64,000 nt of DNA from Bugulina stolonifera (taxonomy: Eukaryota > Bryozoa > Gymnolaemata > Cheilostomatida > Bugulidae): positions 16,329,376-16,393,375 of the forward strand of contig OW285194.1 in the NCBI GenBank assembly GCA_935421135.1, read 5' to 3'. The first letter of the stretch is position 1. Each line of letters opens with the position of its first letter. The notes under the pieces are model-generated. The model was not told the DNA's origin and searched no databases. It saw nothing but the letters and a program-made list of their open reading frames with translations. A program made the translations under genes and the position numbers. This document shows, piece after piece, positions 32,601 to 42,400 of this stretch.

Positions 32601-35600
32601 TCTCTGTTATGATCTTACTTATACTTAACCAGTTCAGGCACAAGGTGGAGGAGGTAGACCCCATTGCCTTCTCTCACACAGGAAGTGCTGTTGGCTGGAA
32701 CATTGCTGTTAGAGATGAAAAATCCAACAGCAACCTGGTCAACCATCAAGTTGACTCGGTCATCATTTGCAATGGGTAAACTATAGTCTAGTTGTGTGCA
32801 CTCCTGTATATGCTGTAATACTAATATACACATACAATACAACTATAGTCTAGTTGTGTGCACTCCTGTATATGCTGTAATACTAATATACATATACAAT
32901 ACAATGACACGTATGAGTTAATAAGGATAATGATAGGATAATTACACACACTAGTTGAAAATTCAATAAAATACTGCATTCAATGATATAGCCTTCCCTT
33001 ACAGTAATATGTCCATATTCTTATACTCTGTATATACTATATAGTACAGTAATATGTTCATATTCTTATACTCTATATATAATACAGTAATATGTTCATA
33101 TTCTTATACTCTGTATATACTATATAATACAGTAATATGTTCATATTCTTATACTCTATATATAATACAGTAATATGTTCATATTCTTATACTCTGTATA
33201 TAATACAGTAATATGTTCATATTCTTATACTCTGTATATAATACAGTAATATGTTCATATTCTTATACTCTATATATAATACAGTAATATGTTCATATTC
33301 TTATACTCTGTATATAATACAGTAATATGTTCATATTCTTATACTCTGTATATAATACAGTGATCTGTTCATATTCTTATACTCTGTATATAATACAGTA
33401 ATATGTTCATATTCTTATACTCTGTATATAATACAGTAATATGTTCATATTCTTATACTCTGTATATAATACAGTAATATGTTCATATTCTTATACTCTA
33501 TATATAATACAGTAATATGTTCATATTCTTATACTCTGTATATAATACAGTAATATGTTCATATTCTTATACTCTGTATATAATACAGTAATATGTTCAT
33601 ATTCTTATACTCTGTATATAATACAGTAATATGTTCATATTCTTATACTCTGTATATAATACAGTAATATGTTCATATTCTTATACTCTATATATAATAC
33701 AGTAATATGTTCATATTCTTATACTCTGTATATAATACAGTAATATGTTCATATTCTTATACTCTGTATATAATACAGTAATATGTTCATATTCTTATAC
33801 TCTGTATATAATACAGTGATATGTTCATATTCTTATACTCTGTATATACTATATAATACAGTGATATGTTCATATTCTTATACTCTGTATATAGTACAGT
33901 AATATGTTCATATTCTTATACTCTGTATATAATACAGTAATATGTTCATATTCTTATACTCTGTATATAATACAGTAATATGTTCATATTCTTATACTCT
34001 ATATATAATACAGTAATATGTTCATATTCTTATACTCTGTATATAATACAGTAATATGTTCATATTCTTATACTCTGTATATAATACAGTGATCTGTTCA
34101 TATTCTTATACTCTATATATAATACAGTAATATGTTCATATTCTTATACTCTATATATAATACAGTAATATGTTCATATTCTTATACTCTGTATATAATA
34201 CAGTAATATGTTCATATTCTTATACTCTGTATATAATACAGTGATCTGTTCATATTCTTATACTCTGTATATACTATATAATACAGTGATATGTTCATAT
34301 TCTTATACTCTGTATATAATACAGTGATATGTTCATATTCTTATACTCTGTATATAATACAGTGATCTGTTCATATTCTTATACTCTGTATATAATACAG
34401 TGATATGTTCATATTCTTATACTCTATATATAATACAGTAATATGTTCATATTCTTATACTCTGTATATAATACAGTGATATGTTCATATTCTTATACTC
34501 TGTATATAATACAGTGATCTGTTCATATTCTTATACTCTGTATATAATACAGTGATATGTTCATATTCTTATACTCTATATATAATACAGTAATATGTTC
34601 ATATTCTTATACTCTGTATATAATACAGTAATATGTTCATATTCTTATACTCTGTATATAATACAGTGATCTGTTCATATTCTTATACTCTGTATATAAT
34701 ACAGTGATCTGTTCATATTCTTATACTCTGTATATAATACAGTGATCTGTTCATGTTCTTTATTATACTCTGTATATAATACGGTAATTCATGAAGCTAT
34801 GCATAATCATATAGTCACCTGTAGGTTACCTATCTAACATAGTACTATACAATGTATATGAGTATACAATATAGTACACTAGCCTCTTACTAAGTACACA
34901 TGTACTATGTGATATGTACATCCCTTCTCTCCTACCTTACAGTCACTACTCTGATCCCTATATACCAGATATAGAGGGTATAGACACATTCCCTGGTTGC
35001 ATACTACACTCCCACCACTACCGCTCACCAAAGCCATTCACACATAAAACTGTCCTAGTCCTGGGGGCCGGCCCATCTGGTAAGGACATTGCAGCTGACT
35101 TGGTGTCTGAGACTGACAAGGTAGGCACTACGTTACTAATAGCAGTCTGCTACTTCAATACCAGATTCATGCAGTAATCCATGAGAGGACAACTTCATAT
35201 ACATGTTTGGAATTGTAAAACTTGATGCATCATAGTGTAGTGTATACAATTGATAAGACTGTGATGTCATATCCTCACCTACTTATACCATACTGGTTCA
35301 CTGTTCCGACTTTCACGAGCTGTAAAATAACCATTGAGTTTGTTGGCATTCGATAGAGGCTGGGCTGAGAGTAGGTGAGTACCAACATGACTACCTATTA
35401 AAGGCGCAGCTAGGCAAGAAGTGGTTTGCTCTGTGTAGGTTGAAAGAATCTCCCTCTGGTGATCGTATTAGGGTGCAGAGTTTTGTGAGTCCTTTTGTGA
35501 TTGGATCGTCTCAGATACACTCACTCCAATTATAGTTATTTGAGATAGTACGTTATGCCATTACATTATGTCACACATTTGAGATCGTTCAAGCGAATGA

Positions 35601-36949
35601 AGATTGGAGCTAGCTTATCAAAACTAACGACTACTCTCATAACCACCATGCCTTAAGTGATTTGTCTCGACTGCAGTGGACCAATTGATATACCATTTCC
35701 TTACAGCTAAAAGAGGACAAAATAGCTAACATTTGACATTCTATCTTTCCTATTATTTCGTTCAATTGTAAATACTACCATAATTATAGTATAGTGTTTG
35801 TATTATGTCAGATCTATCTGAGTCACAACAATGAGAGGGTTAGTTACTCCACTCCTGATACTGTTGAAGAAGTCGTAGGTATAAGTAAGGTATCTGGGAA
35901 CAGGATCAGACTGTTGGATGAGAGAGAAGTGAGAGTCGATGTAATACTAATGGCCACTGGTTACAGGTACGCACTAACTAACCAGTCTAACTAACTAGGT
36001 GCATACACACACCTACTAATGTAGTAATAGTGCTGTCATCATAGACTGTGTACTATGGTAGACATTGTCTGACTATTACACAGTGCTATTTGACAAGGTG
36101 TAATATGGTCCACGTGTTCACTTGCAGATATACATTTTTCCTTACTGCAGATATACTTTCCTATCCATGCTGCAGATAACCTCTCTATTACTGTTTCAGA
36201 TATACCTTTCCTTTCCTAAGCAAGAGGTGTCATCCACAGATAAGCAATGAGCATATCAAGTACCTGCACAGATTTATGGTTGACATCTCCCATCCTAGTC
36301 TCTACTACATTGGACTGAACAAAGATGGCTTATCGTTCCCTCAATACCACCTACAGGCCGAGTATGCAGCTGCCTGTATAGCTGGTACTATGAGACAGTT
36401 GAGTCAGCAGGTAACCCCCAGTTACAGTAGAGTGTGGAAAGAGCTGTAGATTGACTGTAGCAAGTGCTTAGTTTGAGGACTCCATCAAATCCATAGTCTC
36501 TGACAGTACTTCACTATTAGTGAGCGTAGTCATAGCAGATACAATGAATGCTAGATCAGTTAATCAGTGGTTGATATTGATATAATTGATATATTGATAT
36601 TGATATAAGCTTGTGCCTTTTCCAGGAGATGATGGATGAGTACAATATGCTGTATAAACAGCTGGTGACTGACAAGGAGAGAGAGGAGATGTTCTTCCAC
36701 CACATAGATGAGCACCAGTGGGAGTACCACGAACAGCTTTCCTCTGAGAGCCAAGTTGAGAACCTAGACAGGGGTCTGGAAGCCCTCTACTGGCACGTTG
36801 TGCACAGGAGAGAAAACAGTTTTGCTGACTTTAAGAAAGCTGTTTACCGGCTCAATGAGGATAGGGGACAATTCATCACTTTGTATGAACCAGATGAAGT
36901 AGATATGTGCAAACAGCCATTCCAACAAGAGAATCAGACATTGGTTTGA
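29604..36949 (+). CDS. Flavin-containing monooxygenase, complete, 441 aa
   Basis: Seven exons, 29604-29776, 29976-30117, 32633-32775, 34943-35120, 35812-35966, 36200-36410 and 36626-36949, join in phase to 441 residues. Features in order: FAD-binding GAGPSG at 8-13; the TNLPKEAMAFP block; HYSDPYIPDIEG; the FMO signature FPGCILHSHHY at 169-179 (FxGxxxHxxxY); NADPH-binding GAGPSGKD at 194-201; and ATGYRY near 320. Enzymes of this family use FAD, NADPH and O2 to oxidise soft nitrogen or sulfur atoms. The length and the lack of a C-terminal membrane helix resemble the shorter FMO GS-OX-like or senecionine N-oxygenase-like proteins more than vertebrate FMO1-5 (about 530 aa). The substrate cannot be read from sequence. 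Intron 2 carries a minisatellite and a hAT-like element; intron 3 is mostly satellite. Confidence 0.93.
30135..30775 (+). repeat. 34-bp minisatellite, about 19 copies
   Basis: The unit GTACATGTACAGTATATG plus TTTATGTACCGTACTT begins about 20 bases after the donor of FMO exon 2. It contains the palindrome GTACATGTAC. Confidence 0.93.
30829..32417. mobile_element. Non-autonomous hAT-like element in FMO intron 2 (1589 bp)
   Basis: The ends are TAGGCCTGCACCGGTGTT on the left and AACACCGTGCAGGCCTA on the right (inverted). The 8-bp target duplication GATAATAT is exact at 30821-30828 and 32418-32425, the length typical of hAT. Both subterminal regions contain many CGGTG/CACCG motifs. The inside is AT-rich with no transposase frame. 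Confidence 0.85.
32779..32902 (+). repeat. 62-bp tandem duplication
   Basis: Two copies starting AACTATAGTCTAGTTG (32779 and 32841) lie directly after the donor of FMO exon 3. Confidence 0.85.
33000..34780 (+). repeat. 38-bp minisatellite, about 46 copies
   Basis: The unit AATACAGTAATATGTTCATA plus TTCTTATACTCTGTATAT has a few copies lengthened by about 8-12 bases (TATACTATATAATACAG). It fills most of FMO intron 3. A variant CAGTGATCTGTTC clusters toward the 3' end. Confidence 0.95.
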
Positions 36950-37530
36950 TAAAATAACTACAGATTTTAGTACAGATTAAATATGCCAGAAAGCTAGTCT
37001 ATGGGCGTATACTGTATAACTGTAGTGTATAGCAAACTCTACGCTAGCACACAACTACACTCTCACACAAATATTTACTGGTTTTACTTAACAAATATTT
37101 TTCTTGGGCTATCTACTCTATACGATGGGGGGAGGGGGGGGGAGGTGTCTTGCCTTCCAAACTTATCAAAGTTGTTGCAACAGCTAATGTAATGAGATAA
37201 CAACAACTTTGAGTTATTATGCCACATTAGAATTGAGGTGGTAATGAACTATAGCTTACCCCCAGTTGCTACAAGGTAACTACAAGTACAGATAGATGGG
37301 CTGGGGAGAGTGGGTCCAGTAGTGCAGTATCTGTTACTCACACCAGTGTACTTTGATGATAGCTGTATAAATCAAGTACAATACAAATTATGTGATGCCA
37401 ATATACTAATAAATAATAACATGCTGAAGGCTTCTAGCCCATGGGAGAGTACATGGTAGATGTAAGTATTACAGTTACTAGTAATGTATATAACTATAAT
37501 AGTTATAGTAATCTAACGAAAAAAGTAGGA

Positions 37531-37690
37531 TACAGTGAGTACCATATTGTAAGGGGTATATTATACAGTGAGTACCATATTGTAAGGGGTATATTATACA
37601 GTGAGTACCATATTGTAAGGGGTATATTATACAGTGAGTACCATATTGTAAGGGGTATATTATACAGTGAGTACCATATTGTAAGGGGTC
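37531..37690 (+). repeat. 33-bp minisatellite, 5 copies
   Basis: The unit ATACAGTGAGTACCATATTG plus TAAGGGGTATATT repeats with almost no change. Confidence 0.92.
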
Positions 37691-38393
37691 TTAGAATGCC
37701 ATTTATATTTACCTTAACCTCTTGGGTAGTCATTCAGCTACACATGCATGCAGAAATAGTTTTACTAAACATCACAACTTGTATCTGCCTTCAAATTTTG
37801 TTTATTACAGCTGCATTATTTTAGAACTATATTAACAGGCAAGTACAAGCAAGTAGACTAGCTGTAAAGGCTGCTGCTGGAGATGGAGTTATCTCATCTT
37901 GGCCACATTCAATGGGATTGTTACAGTACATGGCTGTGGCTCTAAACTAGTGTACGTATGTATCTATCTTTCCAACTCCGTCTTTATGTATCTTACTATG
38001 GATTAAATAATACAAGAACAGTGTTTGTGATATTTTACTTATCTTTTATAGATATAACCAGTACATGGAAGGAAGCGCTGTATCTGTGAACAACCAGACA
38101 TTGGAAAGAGTTGGTAATTTATATTACAATATACATTATACTCTATCTAGTGTGATAACAACTGTGATACTTGTGTACATGACTGTTTCCATTTGCTATG
38201 TGTGTGTGTGTAGTGTGCTGTCCCTAACCAGCCATAATAAGGTGCATGTACTTTTATGTTATTTATTCATCCTGGTTGAAGTGATAGTCTCATTTCTATT
38301 CTAAGATCAAAACCAAGTAAGTAAATACATTGTACATGTACAGTCCTGTGAATGTACATTGTATGTAGCATAGTGTAACAGTCAGTATGTAAT

Positions 38394-38443
38394 GTGAAGT
38401 TGTGCTCTCAATTTCCTTACTTTGGTGGAGAGGACAACTTCAC
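38394..38443. repeat. Short hairpin of the GAAGTTGTCCTCTC type
   Basis: GTGAAGTTGTGCTCTC (38394-38409) and GAGAGGACAACTTCAC (38428-38443) pair over 16 bases with one mismatch around an 18-base loop. Confidence 0.65.
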
Positions 38444-38727
38444 GTTGTAATCAAGAGCTGGTGATGTTACTGGGCAAGGTAGTAGTGTTAGAGAGAAGGT
38501 GGATGGTAGTGTCTGAGTTATCTAGAGTTTGTTCCATCATGTGTGGCACAGCTGACACACTGACTGGATTACTCATCACTCAAGTGTCAACTACCAGCAC
38601 AAGTTGGCTGTCAATTCTGTCAAAGAGTATATATTTAGAGACTAATAAATGGACAAAGGGAACCTGTTGGCATGACTATTTAATGAATAACTCAGGTGAA
38701 ATATTATAAATTATATGTAGATATTTT

Positions 38728-38811
38728 AATAATGCATAACAAGACAAGACTCATTTTTATATTTTGATTTAATCCTAATATAAAAATGTGCCTTATCTTG
38801 TTATTCATTAT
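38728..38811. repeat. Palindromic AT-rich repeat
   Basis: AATAATGCATAACAAGACAA with CATTTTTATATT is followed after about 13 bases by its imperfect reverse complement (AATATAAAAATGTGCC ... TTGTTATTCATTAT). A related left half occurs at 16830. Confidence 0.6.
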
Positions 38812-39435
38812 AAAAATAATACTCACACCAATATTTTTCAATGTAGATATTTATCTTAAGGCAGTTTATATACAAGGAGTTGTTATTCCTTAGTCATGCA
38901 ACCATGATAGTGATGTAATGCTGCCTTATCCTGCTGTTCTAGAAAGAGTATTAGTACATAGGAAGAGGGCTGAGAGGTGAACTGTTACGTATAGCAATAA
39001 GAATCTCACAGCTCTTATGTATAAACACCATTAACATTACTTTGGAATTACATGCCAGGAATAATAAGGTATGTTATTTCCCTCCTAATATCAATAAATG
39101 AGCGAGACGTGTATGTGTATGTGTGTGTGTGTGTAATACGCTATGACTACACACTGTTACACCATTAATTATGTTGTACAGTATATACATATATGTGTGT
39201 GTAATACGCTATGGCTACACACTATTACGCTATTCATTATACAGTACAGTAATTTATAGTTGACAACACTGAGTGTGATGAGTTAACTAACCATAAATAT
39301 CAGTATTTTCATTCCTCCATTCATCGGTTCCTGACAACAATATAATATATTTGTAGCTGATACATAGGTACACGCATGATGTAGCTATTAGTGGTCATTA
39401 GTGTACATCATCAACAGCAGACCTCAGGAGAAGAC

Positions 39436-42400
39436 ATGGAGCTAGCAAACACTACTGTTAGTCTACCAGACCTCTTGACCAATGTTACGAGTAAGTACTT
39501 GTACAAACTGACACCATGCTATAGTCTACGTGTTCAGACCTAAGGTTGAGTTTTGGAGCAAAAACTTTTGTTTTGGAAATAAAATTATGTGGGAATTGAA
39601 AGTCACAAAGTGGTAAGATTGATGATAAGGTGGGGAGGGAGGTAATACCCTACATATACCTAATACTTATAATAAGGTGGGGAGGGAGGTAATACCCTAC
39701 ATAATACCTAATACATATAATAAGGTGGGGAGGGAGGTAATACCCTACATAATACCTAATACTTATAATAAGGTGGGGAGGGAGGTAATACCCTACATAA
39801 TACCTAATACTTATAATAAGGTGGGGGGGGAGGTAATACCCTACATATACATTTGTACCTAATACTGATAATAAGGTGGGGAGGGAGGTAATACCCTACA
39901 TAAATGTGGTATACTGTATAATATAAACATAATGTGATACACTGCATAATATAAACATAATGTGGTATACTGTATAATATAAACATAATGTGATATACTG
40001 TATAATATAAACATAATGTGATATACTGTATAATATAAACATGGTGTGATATACTGTATAATATAAACATAATGTGATATACTGTATAATATAAACATAA
40101 TGTGATATACTGTATAATATAAACATGGTGTGATATACTGTATAATATAAACATAATGTGATATACTGTATAATATAAACATGGTGTGGTATACTGTATA
40201 ACATAAACATGGTGTGGTATACTGTATAACATAAACATGATGTGATATACTGTATAATATAAACATAATGTGGTATACTGTATAATATAAACATAATGTG
40301 GTATACTGTATAATATAAACATAATGTGATATACTGTATAATATAAACATGGTGTGGTATACTGTATAATATAAACATGGTGTGGTATACTGTATAATAT
40401 AAACATAATGTGATATACTGTATAATATAAACATAATGTGATATACTGTATAATATAAACATAATGTGATATACTGTATAATATAAACATAATGTGATAT
40501 ACTGTATAATATAAACATAATGTGATATACTGTATAATATAAACATAATGTGATATACTGTATAATATAAACATAATGTGATATACTGTATAATATAAAC
40601 ATGGTGTGATATACTGTATAATATAAACATAATGTGATATACTGTATAATATAAACATAATGTGATATGCTGTATAATATAAACATGGTGTGATATACTG
40701 TATAATATAAACATAATGTGATATACTGTATAATATAAACATGGTGTGGTATACTGTATAATATAAACAAAATGTGGTATACTGTATAATATAAACATAA
40801 TGTGATATACTGTATATATATACACATGAGTACATGTACATCGTGTACGTATATTAGCATGGTGTGATATGTACATGTACTCTTGTGATACAGCAACCAC
40901 AGAGAGAAACATAAGAATTCTCACAGATGAAGAGTTGGATGATATTTTAGATGTTATGTTCTGGGTCCATGGAGTGGCATACCCTATACTTGGTATCATA
41001 GGTGAGTTATACATGTACAGAGCCTGTCTACCCTATACTTGGTATTATAGGTGAGTTATACATGTACATAGCCTGTCTACCCTTTACTTGGTATATTTAC
41101 ATGTAACTGACTGGGCTTGTCATACTATTCTCAGGTGTTCTGGCTAATATACTAAACATTGTCACACTATCCAGATCTGTCAAGTTGGTAACATACAAGA
41201 TCTTCCTGGGAATGGCGTGTGCTGATTTGGTGGTAAGCAATTGTGTAGAATTCATGAAATAATGGTATTATAGTAATATAACATAATATACTGTAAATAG
41301 CCTAGTGTATAGCCTAGGAGTCTAGTCTGCACTTGTTTGAAAGTGTCAGCCTGATTACTTACCTATTTTTAGTAAGTAACTACTTTGATGAGGGTAGATG
41401 CAGATATTGGGTTTGAAATGTTATAGCCAATTTATAAAACCTGTTTAAATATATTTTATGCATTTGAGCTCTTGGTAGGTCATATCAGATAATATTCTAT
41501 ACAGTAATACACTTGAAAGGAAATAGTAGTAGTTATCAGATCTATTTGTGTTGTACTATCATTACTACAGTATATAATATAAGAATAAACAAGTCTTGTA
41601 AATAAGATCGTACTGTAACTATCCCTAAGAGAGAAGGTTAAAGCTTGTAAGCACCCATATACGTATTACTACCACCCACTCATATACGTATTACTACCAC
41701 CCACCCATATACGTATTACTACCACCCACCCATATACGTATTACTACCACCCACCCATATACGTATTACTACCACCAACCCATACACGTATTACTACCAC
41801 CCACCCATACACATATTACTACCACCCACCCATACACACATTACTACCACCCACCCATACATATATTACTACCACCCACCCATATACATATTACTACCAC
41901 CCACCCATATACGTATTACTACCACCCACCCATACACATATTACTACCACCCACCCATACACATATTACTACCACCCACCCATACACATATTACTACCAC
42001 CCACCCATACATGTATTACTACCACCCACCCAAACACATCTTACGACCACCCACCCATACATATATTATTACCACCCACCCAAACACATATTACTACCAC
42101 CCACCCATACACATATTACTACCACCCACCATACATCTATTACTACCACCCACCCAAACACATATTACTACCACCCGCCCATACACATTTTACTACCACC
42201 CACCCATGCATATATTACTACCACCCACCCAAACATATATTACTACCACCCACTCATACACATATTACTACCACCCACCCATACACGTATTACTACCACT
42301 CACCCATACATATATTACTACCACCCAGATTCAATTCTCTGCTAATTTCATGTGTGCCGTAGTGTAGGTACATATAAATGGAGCCAAAGTGCCTTGCATG

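Larger units (their letters stand above)
36950..39435. other. Intergenic region between FMO and GPCR genes
   Basis: Contains a G-run near 37126, the 33-bp array at 37531, a short hairpin at 38394 and a palindromic repeat at 38728. No supported gene. The small ORFs (for example 38065-38304) show no domain. Confidence 0.5.

Noticed and set aside
38065..38304. Small + ORF between FMO and GPCR
   Set aside because: No domain, and it does not link by splice phase to either gene.
39804..41014. Three minus-strand frames of about 350 codons
   Set aside because: They are read from the 28-bp satellite in GPCR intron 1 in all frames. Not a gene.
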